Shown here: piece after piece, positions 18,449 through 26,775 of the stretch
Layout: every line of letters begins with the position of its first letter
Position numbering within the stretch: the first letter of the stretch is position 1
From: Micromonospora fulviviridis
GTDB taxonomy: Bacteria; Actinomycetota; Actinomycetes; Mycobacteriales; Micromonosporaceae
Direction: 5' to 3'
Length of the DNA stretch: 51,718 bases
Assembly (NCBI RefSeq): GCF_014648395.1
Contig: NZ_BMRA01000020.1
Span: 1 to 51,718, forward strand
Made by a program: the position numbers and the translations under genes
The notes under the pieces: generated by a model
Databases searched by the model: none
Told to the model about the DNA's origin: nothing
What the model saw: only the letters and a program-made list of their open reading frames with translations

Positions 18449-19616
18449 CAGCTGCTCCCTTGGTCGGCGTTCCTGGAGTGCCGGCGGCGGCGGAGGGAGG
18501 GTCGGGGATGTCGCCTGCGATGCGGTCGCAGTCGTACGGGTGCACCGGCAGCCACGTCCAGGCGCGGCCCATCACGACGTACCGGCCGTCCGAGTCGGGG
18601 CTGATCCGTTCGACCGCGTCCGGGTCGTCGTGCACGCGGGTTTCGTCGGCGACGATGACGTCGCCGTCGAACCACAGCCGCGCCATGGACTCGTCGACCA
18701 TCCGCTCCTGCTGCTGCCCGCTGATGCCCTCGGCGGCGAGCTGGTGCCGGTAGCGGTCGCGGGCGGCCTGCTGGTCGGCGACGATCGCCTCGGCCACCTG
18801 CCGGGTGCAGGTGAACACCGCCCACCCGTTCCACGTGTCCACCAGGACGCCGACGAACCCGACCGGGATCCGCATCTGTCCGTCGCCGTTCGGCGTCCAC
18901 GCCCAGTCCCCGGCGAAGACGCCCGGCCGGCCGAGGCGCACCCGGTCGGGAGCCAGGTGGCTCATGTCCCGGTCATCGCTGTGCGGGTGCAGCACGATCC
19001 GGCACTGCCGTGCCACCTCGGCTTCGGCGGCGTCGTCGAACCCGTCGCACCACGCCCACCGCGTCTGGTCGCGCTGGCGGTCGGTCAGGTCCTCCCACGC
19101 CGGCGAACCCTGCAGGGCGTGCTCGGCATACCGGTCGCGGTCCTCGGCGAGGACGTACCGGTCGGCGGTGGGCAGCCCGTCCATGACGGGCGGGTCCACG
19201 TCGTCGATGCCGGCCAGGACCTGCCGCGCGACCTCGCGGACGTCGCCGGTGGCCCTCCCGCCGATGCGGTTCTGCGCCCACCACGCGGCTGCGTCGCGGC
19301 CAGCCGCCGCGCCCGCGACCCGCATCGCGTCGAGCACCTGCTCCCAGCCGGCGCCGCCGGTGGGGGCGGGGAGTCGGCGGACGCGGTCCCCGGCGTCGAG
19401 GAGCATCGACAGGCAGGAACCGCTGTCCCAGTTCACCTCGAGGACCTGCTGGTCCGGGTGGTGGTGGCGCACCGTGCCCTTGTCACCCGGACGCAGCAGC
19501 GTGTGCGGGTCGCCGGTGTGCTCAAGCGCCACCCGCTCGCCAGGCTGGTAGGTCATCGGGTCCTCGGGCCGGGTTTCCGGCTGTTTCCTGCTGCTGGTGT
19601 GGTCCGTGTCGGTCAC
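18441..19616 (-). CDS. DUF4314-containing protein
   Basis: A protein of about 391 residues. Residues 22-70 (YQPGERVALEHTGDPHTLLR, then GTVRHHHPDQQVLEVNWDSG) match the small SH3-like beta barrel called DUF4314, which often appears in actinobacterial plasmid and phage proteins. The long C-terminal region has acidic and aromatic segments, including WAWCDGFDDA, and is not recognised. The start is GTG 19616 after GAGAGGACATCACC; an internal ATG at 19556 (MTYQPGER) is a real alternative. The frame upstream of 19616 is shadow. It is the first gene of a coupled pair. Confidence 0.7.
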   Translation of the reverse strand: MTDTDHTSSRKQPETRPEDPMTYQPGERVALEHTGDPHTLLRPGDKGTVRHHHPDQQVLEVNWDSGSCLSMLLDAGDRVRRLPAPTGGAGWEQVLDAMRVAGAAAGRDAAAWWAQNRIGGRATGDVREVARQVLAGIDDVDPPVMDGLPTADRYVLAEDRDRYAEHALQGSPAWEDLTDRQRDQTRWAWCDGFDDAAEAEVARQCRIVLHPHSDDRDMSHLAPDRVRLGRPGVFAGDWAWTPNGDGQMRIPVGFVGVLVDTWNGWAVFTCTRQVAEAIVADQQAARDRYRHQLAAEGISGQQQERMVDESMARLWFDGDVIVADETRVHDDPDAVERISPDSDGRYVVMGRAWTWLPVHPYDCDRIAGDIPDPPSAAAGTPGTPTKGAADA

Positions 19617-19717
19617 GGTGATGTCCTCTCCGATGGGATGGGGGATCCGCAGCCGTCGGCGCCTAAGAGGCTGCCCCGGCTGACGGGATCCGTGAGTGGT
19701 GTTGGGGGTGCGGTGGT

Positions 19718-20824
19718 TCAGCCGATGACGCGGCGCGCGGCGGCGAGCTGCGCGGCCCACGCGGACAGGGGGCTGATCTTGACGACGTCGCCGCTGTGCG
19801 GGGCCTGCACGATCAGCCCCTGGCCGAGGTAGAGGCCCACGTGCCCGGGCTTGGCGGTGGTGCCGCGACTGCCGGGAATGAACAGCAGGTCCCCCGGACG
19901 CAGGTCCCGGTAGTCGGTGACCGGCCGGCCCGCGTGGATCTGCTCGCTGGTGGTGCGGGGCAGGGTGATGCCGGCGGCCCGGTACGCCTGTTGCATCAGC
20001 GACGAGCAGTCGCATTGGCGGGCGGGGATACCGGAGTGGGGTGCGGTGCAGTCCCCGCCGAAGGTGTACGGGCTGCCGAGCTGCGCCAGAGCCCAGCCGA
20101 CCGCCGTCACGACCGGCGCCGGCGTGCCCGCCGGCAGCGCGAACCCAGCCGGCAGCGGCACCTGCTCGCCGCCGGGCTGGCCGTCACCTGCGTCGAACAG
20201 GCACAGCGGGTTGCTCATCGCCTGCTCCAGATTCGCTCCGACGGGCCCGGCGGGGGTGCCGCCGGCCAGGACGCGGATCAGGGCGATCGCGTCGTCCTCC
20301 CACTTCGCGTAGGCGCCGGGGTAGGCGGAGCGCTGCACCGCCTGGGCGGCGTCGGTCAACGCCATGGCCTGCCAACCGTCGACGGCCAGCAACGCCCGGT
20401 AGAACCGGCCGGCCGCGTAGCGCGGGTCCTGGAGTTGGGCGGGTGTGCCCCAGCCTTGGGACGGGCGCTGCTGGAACAGCCCCACCGAGTCGCGGTCCCC
20501 GCCGGGCAGGTTGCGCAGGGTGGACTCCTGCATGGCGGTGGCCAGGGCGATGACCCAGCCTCGGGGCGGGACCGTGAGCTCGACGCCGACGGACACGATC
20601 ACCGCCGCGTTGGTGACCTGCTCACCGGTCCAGCCCCCGACGCCGGCGGCGGGCGGGGACACGGGGACGGCGGGCAGCAACGGCTGCCGGCCTGGGCCGA
20701 CAGTGCCGTTGCACGCGGCCGAGGCGGTGCCACCGCCCGTGAACAGCATCCCCACTCCGCCCGCGCACAGCATCAGTACGGCGAGCACCCCGGCGGCGAT
20801 TGCGGTGAGACCGCGCCCGCTCAC
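19718..20824 (-). CDS. Bifunctional wall hydrolase: transglycosylase-like plus NlpC/P60
   Basis: A 368-residue exported enzyme expected to open peptidoglycan for the transfer apparatus (VirB1/CwlT role). It has an N-terminal signal-anchor or signal peptide (residues 6-28) and a lysozyme-like segment at 85-145 with ALATAMQES (Glu100 as candidate acid) and GLFQQRPSQGWG. The C-terminal NlpC/P60 domain has catalytic Cys273 in CDCSSLMQQAY, His328 in KPGHVGLYLG, and a third polar residue near 343. The first activity would cut glycan strands, the second peptide stems. The start is GTG 20824, overlapping the upstream stop by 4 bases (GTGA), after GGGAG. The longer frame to 21004 is discounted. Confidence 0.88.
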   Translation of the reverse strand: MSGRGLTAIAAGVLAVLMLCAGGVGMLFTGGGTASAACNGTVGPGRQPLLPAVPVSPPAAGVGGWTGEQVTNAAVIVSVGVELTVPPRGWVIALATAMQESTLRNLPGGDRDSVGLFQQRPSQGWGTPAQLQDPRYAAGRFYRALLAVDGWQAMALTDAAQAVQRSAYPGAYAKWEDDAIALIRVLAGGTPAGPVGANLEQAMSNPLCLFDAGDGQPGGEQVPLPAGFALPAGTPAPVVTAVGWALAQLGSPYTFGGDCTAPHSGIPARQCDCSSLMQQAYRAAGITLPRTTSEQIHAGRPVTDYRDLRPGDLLFIPGSRGTTAKPGHVGLYLGQGLIVQAPHSGDVVKISPLSAWAAQLAAARRVIG

Positions 20825-21351
20825 CGCAAGGCTCCCGCAGCCGGCCGTGGGGCGTAGCGCGCTGCGGGGGAGTGGCTCGCGGGGATCCGGGTGGCAGCCG
20901 GTGACGGGGGCAGGCAGCCGGCGAGCCGGTAGCGGCCCAGGTGCTGCCCGTCGTCGGTGTGCACGGCGACCGTGGCGGTGAGCGGGTCGATCAGGTAGAT
21001 CCATTCCGCGTCGAGGTGCCGGGCGTGGGACAGCGGGAACACGGTGACCGGTTCCGGCGCGTCGACGGCACCGTCGGTGGTGCTGGCGAGGGTCATGCCG
21101 ACGCCGGGCACCGGGCGCTGCCCGGCGAACCCGGATTCGGTGACGGCGGTGACAGCCGGGTCGAGGTACTCCCAGTCGGAGGCGAGGATCGCGGTGCTCA
21201 GCGCTCGGGCGTCGCGGCGGGCGTGGCCGACCCAGATCGCGGCGAGGGCGGGCACGACGACGGTCGGGTAGCCGTCGAGGAGCACGAACCGGGCGTGCAC
21301 GAGGTGCGGGTTCGCAGGACCAGTGGTGCCGACGAAGCAGTGGGTGCTCAC
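20821..21351 (-). CDS. Hypothetical protein coupled to wall hydrolase gene
   Basis: A 176-residue soluble protein. It begins STHCFVGTTGPANPHLVHAR and has alternating strands (YPTVVVPALAAIWVGHARRD, then EWIYLIDPLTATVAVHTDDG), suggesting an alpha/beta fold, with a proline/alanine tail. I recognise no family. The start is GTG 21351, with GGAGACCTGCACC upstream. The stop overlaps the hydrolase start by 4 bases, so the two are translationally coupled, but the hydrolase is secreted while this product is not. Confidence 0.65.
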   Translation of the reverse strand: MSTHCFVGTTGPANPHLVHARFVLLDGYPTVVVPALAAIWVGHARRDARALSTAILASDWEYLDPAVTAVTESGFAGQRPVPGVGMTLASTTDGAVDAPEPVTVFPLSHARHLDAEWIYLIDPLTATVAVHTDDGQHLGRYRLAGCLPPSPAATRIPASHSPAARYAPRPAAGALR

Positions 21352-21434
21352 GGTGCAGGTCTCCTTCTCAGCAGATGCGGGAATGGGAGGGCATGAGGTG
21401 CGCGGACCGGTGGCCGAGACGCGGGACGGGACGG

Positions 21435-22277
21435 TCACGGCTCCTGCTGTTGCGGGGGTGCCGGCCAAGGGGCGGGCTTGGCGCGCCAGCCGAAGATCGG
21501 GTCGCTGGTTTCGACGGATCCGCAGCGGCTGCAGCGGATATAGGTGTCCTCGCCGTAGCCGGCCATGGACGGCATCTCGTCCTGGACGAACTCGTCGACG
21601 GCCCCGCACACCTGGCAGCGCAGTGACGTCCCGTCGGGCCCCCACGTAATGAAGATCGGCTCCTCGTCGGTGCCGTCAGGTCGCCGCAACGGCCCGGTCC
21701 TCCCATGCGCCGCGCGGCCGGTGCTGCTGGCCTTCTGGGTGGTGGCGGTGAGGAGGGCGGTCAGCCCGGGATAGGTGGCAGGGACGTCGCCCGGGTCGGG
21801 GGTCTCGTCGATGAGCAGCAGCGGTTGGTCATCGCCACGCGGGTGGCTGAGCTGGTAGAGGCGGCCGTCGGTGTCGACGGCGTCGATCCGGCGGGCCTGC
21901 TGTGGCGCGTCGCCAATGGTGAGGATGTCGTCGTAGCAGGTGGCCCAGGCCAGTAGCCGCGCATCGGGTTCCGTCGCCCGGATCAGGCGGACGATCGTGT
22001 CGAGGGTGGCCTGGTAGGGCGTTGCCGCGTGGGGCTGGCGCAAGCCTGCGGCGAGGCGGTGCAACAGGTCGGGCAAGCCAGCGGGGTCGGTGAGCAGGTC
22101 GTCGCGGCGCAGCGGGAACTCCACGCTGCGCAAAGCGTGCGCGGGCGAGGCCGTGTGGAGGGGGCGGGTGTGGACGAGCAGCAGCGTCGGGGGCTGGCCC
22201 CAGCCCAGATGCTCGGCGTCGACGTCGGTCGCCAGGAGGCAACCGGCCAAGGCGTGGACAGCGGTGAAGGACAGCAC
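21435..22277 (-). CDS. Hypothetical protein with C-terminal zinc ribbon
   Basis: A 280-residue soluble protein. The N-terminal two thirds (LSFTAVHALAGCLLATDVDA, then a long helical part) are not recognised. Residues about 225-260 contain CQVCG and CSRCGS about 25 residues apart, two CxxC knuckles that form a likely zinc ribbon, next to ITWGPDGTSLR. A nucleic-acid or protein-binding role is possible. The start is GTG 22277 after GGGAGATCGCT; the frame continues to 22535 but that part overlaps the GGDEF gene in antisense-like composition. It is 80 bases downstream of the GGDEF gene. Confidence 0.65.
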   Translation of the reverse strand: MLSFTAVHALAGCLLATDVDAEHLGWGQPPTLLLVHTRPLHTASPAHALRSVEFPLRRDDLLTDPAGLPDLLHRLAAGLRQPHAATPYQATLDTIVRLIRATEPDARLLAWATCYDDILTIGDAPQQARRIDAVDTDGRLYQLSHPRGDDQPLLLIDETPDPGDVPATYPGLTALLTATTQKASSTGRAAHGRTGPLRRPDGTDEEPIFITWGPDGTSLRCQVCGAVDEFVQDEMPSMAGYGEDTYIRCSRCGSVETSDPIFGWRAKPAPWPAPPQQQEP

Positions 22278-22356
22278 AGCGATCTCCCTTGCCAGGGCGG
22301 AAAAGGGGAGGGCCCCGCAACCGGGTGGTCGCGGGGCCCTCAAGGCGTCAGACCTG

Positions 22357-22995
22357 TCAGTGGTGGTGGCGGTCGCGGCTGCGTCCCACTGGGGCGGCCA
22401 AGGGATGATGGCCGTGCACACCGGCACCGGAACGCTTCGCCTGGTACATCGCCGCGTCCGCCTCGGCCAGCAGCTGACGCGGGTTGGCGGACAGGTAGGC
22501 GGGGCTGTGGGTGTAGCCGACAGAGCCGCTGACACTGACCTCGCCGCTGGTCAGGCGGAACGGGGCGACGCCGATGGCCTGCCATGCGGCGCGGGCGGCA
22601 GCGGCCACGTCCTCGTGCTCGCCCCGCACCAGAAGGGCGAACTCGTCGCCGGACAACCTTGCGGCGATCTCCACCGGCGCGTCGAGGGCGGCGAGGAGCC
22701 GGCCGACGTGGGCGAGCAGCAGGTTGCCGGTGTCGTGGCCGAGGCTGTCGTTGACGGCCTTGAACCCGTCGAGATCGAGCAGCACCACCCCGACCGCAGC
22801 CCGGTCGGCGAGGGCGGCGCGTAGTCGGGTGAGAAACAGCCGCCGGTTGGGCAGGCCGGTGATCTCGTCGTGGCTGGCCTGGTAGCGGGCCGCGTCGAGG
22901 GCTTGCTGTTGACGCCACAGGAGGGCGCCGGCGAGGGCGAGGCCGGCGAGGATCCCGCCGACGGTGGTGACGATTCCTTGCAGAATGGGAGACAC
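22357..22995 (-). CDS. Membrane-anchored GGDEF (diguanylate cyclase-like) protein
   Basis: A 212-residue protein. One N-terminal membrane helix (residues 3-26, VSPILQGIVTTVGGILAGLA) is followed directly by a GGDEF domain: HDEITGLPNRR, LDLDGFKAVNDSLGHDTGN, the active-site loop ARLSGDEFALLV (115-119), then VSVSGSVGY and ADAAMYQAK. The signature is SGDEF instead of GGDEF; this variant can remain active, and the metal and substrate residues look present. No RxxD inhibitory site is seen five residues upstream. Predicted to make cyclic di-GMP at the membrane. The start is GTG 22995, with AAGGAGCG six bases before it. A c-di-GMP link to conjugation is inferred from position. Confidence 0.85.
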   Translation of the reverse strand: MSPILQGIVTTVGGILAGLALAGALLWRQQQALDAARYQASHDEITGLPNRRLFLTRLRAALADRAAVGVVLLDLDGFKAVNDSLGHDTGNLLLAHVGRLLAALDAPVEIAARLSGDEFALLVRGEHEDVAAAARAAWQAIGVAPFRLTSGEVSVSGSVGYTHSPAYLSANPRQLLAEADAAMYQAKRSGAGVHGHHPLAAPVGRSRDRHHH

Positions 22996-23084
22996 TCGGA
23001 ACGCTCCTTGTTCTGGAAGGAGCACCGGGGGCGGGCGTGAGGCGCCAACTTCGACGCCCGCCCTCGGGCTGCCTGACGAGTGGG

Positions 23085-23936
23085 CTACTGGCCGCCGCTG
23101 GCGGGGGCGAGTTGGAAGGTGGCCGGGCGTTCGACGGTCTGCACGAGCGTGCCGGCGGCGACCAGCTTGATCGCCGCGTTGAACACCGCGCCCTGGCTGG
23201 CTTTCCTCGCGCCGCTACCGGCATTCGCGGCGTCGATGAGCTTGCACAACTCACTGGTCTTGTACTGCCGATCGGGGTGGGCCTCAAGGATGTCCAGTAC
23301 CGCACCCCGCAGGGAGCCCTTCACCCGGCGGCCGTTCCCCGTCGCGGTTGCCTGCCCCTGCGGGTCGGCGTTCGACCCGCCCTCGCCCTCGGCGTCGTCG
23401 GGCGCGGCGTCGTCGGGCGCCGGGTCGGACTGCTGGCGGTCGTGGCCCGCCTCCTCCGAGGGTGGCTGCTCGTCGCCGCCGCTCGAAGGCGTGGCCGTGT
23501 CCAGCGGAGCAGGTGCGCCGCCGGTGGAAGCCAGCGCCGAGGACGCCTCGTCCGTGTCCTGGTCTGCCGGTAAAGGGGGTTCGCCGTCCCGTTCCGGTGC
23601 GCCAGGGGCGTCGAGGGGATCGGTCGTGGTGGCGGTGTCCGAGGTGGCGACCGCGCTCCCGTCGGGTGGTGTGTCAGCCGCCTCCCGCGTGGAGGGTGAC
23701 GTGGCGGTGGTGGTGCGGCCGGTGTCGGTCAACCGCCACATGGCGCGGTTGTCGTCGCTGCGGAACCGCTCGGCCTGCCCGGTCTTCTCCCAGGCGCGCA
23801 GCTTCGCCGTCGCCGTGGAATAGCCGAGCCCGGCGTGCTCGGCCACGGCCGTGGCAGTCGCCTCGCCGAGCTCGCTGAGCGCGGCGAGGACCGTGAACAT
23901 CGTGTGCGCCGGCACGGGCTCCGTCGCATCCGTCAT
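23085..23936 (-). CDS. Two-winged-helix regulator with long acidic linker
   Basis: A 283-residue protein. Residues 10-72 (TVLAALSELGEATATAVAEH, then YSTATAKLRAWEKTGQAERF) form a MarR/PadR-like winged helix. About 130 residues of Pro/Asp/Thr-rich disorder follow. The last 75 residues (RGAVLDILEAHPDRQYKTSE, then GAVFNAAIKLVAAGTLVQT) form a second winged helix that closely resembles the N-terminal domain of the MoxR ATPase at 16734. It is probably a DNA-binding regulator or scaffold of the array. ATG 23936 has AAGGACG upstream; the frame beyond is shadow. A GATCAAGTGCG motif lies at 23994, upstream of the start. Confidence 0.75.
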   Translation of the reverse strand: MTDATEPVPAHTMFTVLAALSELGEATATAVAEHAGLGYSTATAKLRAWEKTGQAERFRSDDNRAMWRLTDTGRTTTATSPSTREAADTPPDGSAVATSDTATTTDPLDAPGAPERDGEPPLPADQDTDEASSALASTGGAPAPLDTATPSSGGDEQPPSEEAGHDRQQSDPAPDDAAPDDAEGEGGSNADPQGQATATGNGRRVKGSLRGAVLDILEAHPDRQYKTSELCKLIDAANAGSGARKASQGAVFNAAIKLVAAGTLVQTVERPATFQLAPASGGQ

Positions 23937-24563
23937 GGGCACGTCCTTCCTGGTGTAAAGGTCAGCAGTGATCCACGCTTCGACCGCGCCGCTGATCAAG
24001 TGCGACGACCGGATCTCGGGACATCCCGAGATCCGCGCTGCGGTCGGTCGCCAGCCGGGGAGTGGCGGGCGCGCGTGGGAAGGAATGAGCGATCGGCCGG
24101 CGGGCGCCGGCTGGGTGCGGTTACAACGAGGACTCGACGTCGGCGGGAGATGCAGCCAGGGTCGGCTCGCTGCGCTCACCCGCGGCGACTTGCGCCCCGG
24201 TGTGGCGGTGGGCCGGGCAGGCCATGGCGTGCTCCGCGAGGGGCAGCACGTCTTCGATGCGGACGCCGTGGAAGAACCTCCTGCCGATGAGCAGGGCCGG
24301 AAGAGGAATACGGCGGCCTGTGTCAGGCCAGGCGGGAGCGGGTGCCCCTGGCCCGGGGCGCCCGGCCTGTAGAGCACTGACCGCCGCTGTGTGAGGCGGC
24401 GTGGCAGCTGGCCGTTGAGGCAGCTGCGGTGCGCCGACGGCAGCGGAAAATAGGCCCCGCAGGGTGACACAGCCTGGACCGACCGCTGGGGCATCCCAGA
24501 TGGGGCTCGGCCCGCAGCGGGTTTCCGGTGCCCTCGACTGGGGGCTGGGGGCTTGGGGTGGGT
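23937..24563. other. Intergenic with a possible very small gene
   Basis: About 630 bases. On the minus strand 24121-24225 could encode a 34-residue peptide (MACPAHRHTGAQVAAGER) that continues a longer open frame containing GRRFFHGVRIEDVLPLAEHA. An AGGAGG is present upstream but too far from any start codon, so it is not called as a gene. The rest probably contains the promoter of the regulator at 23936. Confidence 0.35.
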
Positions 24564-25385
24564 TTAGAGGGCGACGGCGAGTAGCCGCTGATCGGGGTCG
24601 AGGGTGTCCAGGTGGGCCAGGGCCTGCTCGAGGTAGGTGATGCGGTGGGCGAGGGCATCGCTGGCGGGGGCGAGCTTGCGGCCGTCGGCGGTGAGCATCG
24701 CATCGCCGGCGACGGCGCTGGCGGCGCGGTAGTGCTGGTAGGCCATCTGCCCCGCCTGGTACATCTCCAGCTCGCCGACACTGGGCTGGCCAGGGCCGGG
24801 AGCGGCGGCGGCGTGCAGGCGCATGGCGTGGACGCGGGGTTGGGCGTGGAATTCCGCGATCGCCGTGTCGAGGGGGTAGCGGTCGGGGTCGGTGAGGTGG
24901 CGGGTTTCGAACACCGGCCACGGGGTGGCGGCTCGGGTGCCGTGCACGACCTGCTGCCAGACCTGGTAGCGGATCCCGGCGCCGACAGCGGCGGCGTGGC
25001 GCATCCCGTGCAGGTCGAGCAGCCGGACCGGTCCGCCCGCGCACGGCGCGGGTCGACCCTTGCGCAGCCCGATCACCTGCTGGCGCTGCCACAAACGCAG
25101 CTGCGCGACCGCCCAAAACAGGGGCGCGAGAGCGCCGGTGACACCGAAGTGGGTGTCGAGCTGGTGGCTGGTGAGCGCCTGCGCGGGCAGCGCGTCGGGC
25201 AGGCAGATGATCATCGTGGCGATGGTCGGGGCCGGCGTGACGGTCGGCCGCGCGTTGCTGGCGGCCCGGATAGGGCGCGGACGGGGTGCGGGCGCCGGGG
25301 CCGTCTTCGCCGGGGCCGGTGGTGCCGGGATGGCTGGCACACGGCTGCCGTGGCGGGTCAGCGGGGTGCCGTTGACAGTGGACAT
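24564..25385 (-). CDS. Hypothetical protein, 273 residues
   Basis: The first 50 residues are low-complexity alanine/proline, possibly a flexible tether. The remainder is helical, including LTSHQLDTHFGVTGALAPLF, LWQRQQVIGLRKG, and a tail with AHRITYLEQALAHLDTLDPD that may form a coiled coil. No signal peptide or catalytic motif is seen, and I do not recognise the family. GAAGGAGGACAG precedes ATG 25385, one of the best ribosome binding sites in the array. Its position between regulators and lipoproteins of the element is the only clue to its role. Confidence 0.65.
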   Translation of the reverse strand: MSTVNGTPLTRHGSRVPAIPAPPAPAKTAPAPAPRPRPIRAASNARPTVTPAPTIATMIICLPDALPAQALTSHQLDTHFGVTGALAPLFWAVAQLRLWQRQQVIGLRKGRPAPCAGGPVRLLDLHGMRHAAAVGAGIRYQVWQQVVHGTRAATPWPVFETRHLTDPDRYPLDTAIAEFHAQPRVHAMRLHAAAAPGPGQPSVGELEMYQAGQMAYQHYRAASAVAGDAMLTADGRKLAPASDALAHRITYLEQALAHLDTLDPDQRLLAVAL

Positions 25386-25897
25386 AAGACTGTCCTCCTT
25401 CCATGGGGTGCGTGCGGGGCGCGCAGGATGACCAGCCCACCGGGTCCGTGGGTCGGATCAAGGGAAGCGCTGGGGTGGGTGGCTGGTGCGACCTCGAGGG
25501 GCCGCCGCGCGGGCGCGTGCCGACCGGCCGAAGCGGGTGGGCGTCGCGTACCGCTGGGGTGCGGCGGGGGGATCCCTGAGGTGGGACCGAACCGGGGGTG
25601 GAGCGATATCTGGGGTGGTTGTTGCCGGAAAGGTAGCGGCTGCCACCCACAGCCAAACCCAACGGCAATGGCGGCAGGAAGGGCGGTCGACCTGCACCGT
25701 GAGAGATCAACAGCCGCTGCCGGGCGGGTGAGGCGGTTCGCGCTGTGAGTGGTCGATCCACTCACAGCCGATCTTGCGGTGTGACAGGCAGCAAGGAAGT
25801 GGGTGTGTGGCAGGGCCGCGACCTGCGCTGTGAGCGGGGACCTGGGAGTCAGATCTGAGTGACCGGTGAGCTGCTAGCAGCGAGGCCCGGATGTGAG

Positions 25898-25928
25898 GAA
25901 GCCCCGACCTTCGTAGGGTCGAGGCTTC
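25898..25928. terminator. Possible hairpin terminator
   Basis: Arms GAAGCCCCGACC (25898-25909) and GGTCGAGGCTTC (25917-25928) pair over 12 positions with one mismatch around a 7-base loop. There is no clear T-tract on either side. It may be a second, backup terminator or a regulatory hairpin. Confidence 0.45.
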
Positions 25929-26084
25929 GTCGTTTCCGTGGCGCATCGCCGAGGCATGACAGCGGCGTTCCTGGTTGTGGCGGGCCGGTTCGCCGGCGTC
26001 CCGGCCGGCGTACCGATGCTAAGTCGGGCGCCGCCAGGGGCCTCGGCATTGATAGCCATGTCACGCATTTCCCGGCTGACACGA

Positions 26085-26115
26085 CGAGGCCCCCGGCACA
26101 CGCCCGGGGGCCTCG
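26085..26115 (-). terminator. Hairpin terminator after lipoprotein gene
   Basis: A perfect 12-bp stem, CGAGGCCCCCGG (26085-26096) with its complement (26104-26115), closes a 7-base loop 13 bases beyond the stop of the lipoprotein gene. It lacks a U-tract, as is common in actinobacteria. It would end the transcript that includes the T4SS genes or the lipoprotein pair. Confidence 0.7.
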
Positions 26116-26128
26116 CTCCTTGGTGGGG

Positions 26129-26749
26129 CTACTTGACGGCCCAGCGGGGTGCGATCGGCTCCCCGTCGGGGGCGTACTCGACGGCAACCGGACGCTTATT
26201 GCCCGGCACCGGGTAGGTGATCCAGCCGCGCACGCACCGGCCGGGGGCGACCGCCTTCTCCCCGAACGGGTACTCCGGCTCGGGGAACTGGTTGTAGCCG
26301 ACGGAGGACGCATCGATCTGGGTGTCGTCGGCGTACACCAACGTCCAGGGCCCGTTGGAGATCGAGATGCCCTGGGGGGCGATGTCCACCCGCAGGGCGC
26401 ACACCTTGACGTCGATCGCGGCCCACACGTAGCCGGGTTGTTCGTCAGGGCGGGGTGCGCTCCGGGCGACGTTGTGCTTGTAGGCGTAGACGGTGGCGCG
26501 GGCGGCGCCCTCGGTGGTGGTGAACGACTTGCCCATGGCGAGGGGCGCGGTCGGATCGAACGTCGGGGACGGGCTAGCCGTCGGGCTCGGGCTGGCGCTC
26601 GGGCTCGGCGACGGGCTGGCGGTGGTCGGGGTCGGGGCGGCCGAGCTGGCGTCCGCGGTGGACTTGTCCCCGTCGCCGCAGCCGGCGGCGGCGAGGGCGG
26701 CGAGGGCGAGGGCGGCGGCGCTGCCGGCGCGCAGGGTCCTGTGGTTCAC
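26129..26749 (-). CDS. Secreted lipoprotein
   Basis: A 206-residue exported lipoprotein. A signal peptide of about 22 residues ends in the lipobox LAAAGC, followed by a Ser/Pro/Thr-rich spacer (SPSPSPSASPSPTASPSPT) that probably spans the cell wall. The folded domain (residues 75-206) has strands such as GYVWAAIDVKVCALRVDI and two cysteines that may pair, similar in feel to DUF4352 immunoglobulin-like domains. The start is GTG 26749 after GGAGACACCTC; the frame to 26779 would place extra residues before the signal. It follows the DUF4352 gene by 26 bases, and both may decorate the transfer apparatus at the outer membrane face. That link is inferred. Confidence 0.75.
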   Translation of the reverse strand: MNHRTLRAGSAAALALAALAAAGCGDGDKSTADASSAAPTPTTASPSPSPSASPSPTASPSPTFDPTAPLAMGKSFTTTEGAARATVYAYKHNVARSAPRPDEQPGYVWAAIDVKVCALRVDIAPQGISISNGPWTLVYADDTQIDASSVGYNQFPEPEYPFGEKAVAPGRCVRGWITYPVPGNKRPVAVEYAPDGEPIAPRWAVK

Positions 26750-26775
26750 GAGGTGTCTCCGAACTCGGCTGCCGA

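Larger units (their letters stand above)
25386..26128. other. Intergenic with two hairpins
   Basis: About 740 bases separate two blocks of the minus-strand array. It contains the hairpins at 25898-25928 and 26085-26115 and probably the promoter for the gene at 25385 (CCTTGATC lies at about 25446-25453 on the minus strand). No coding frame with a ribosome binding site was found. Confidence 0.45.

Noticed and set aside
18276..19832. 518-codon plus-strand frame
   Set aside because: Antisense to the DUF4314 gene. No ribosome binding site and no recognisable domains.
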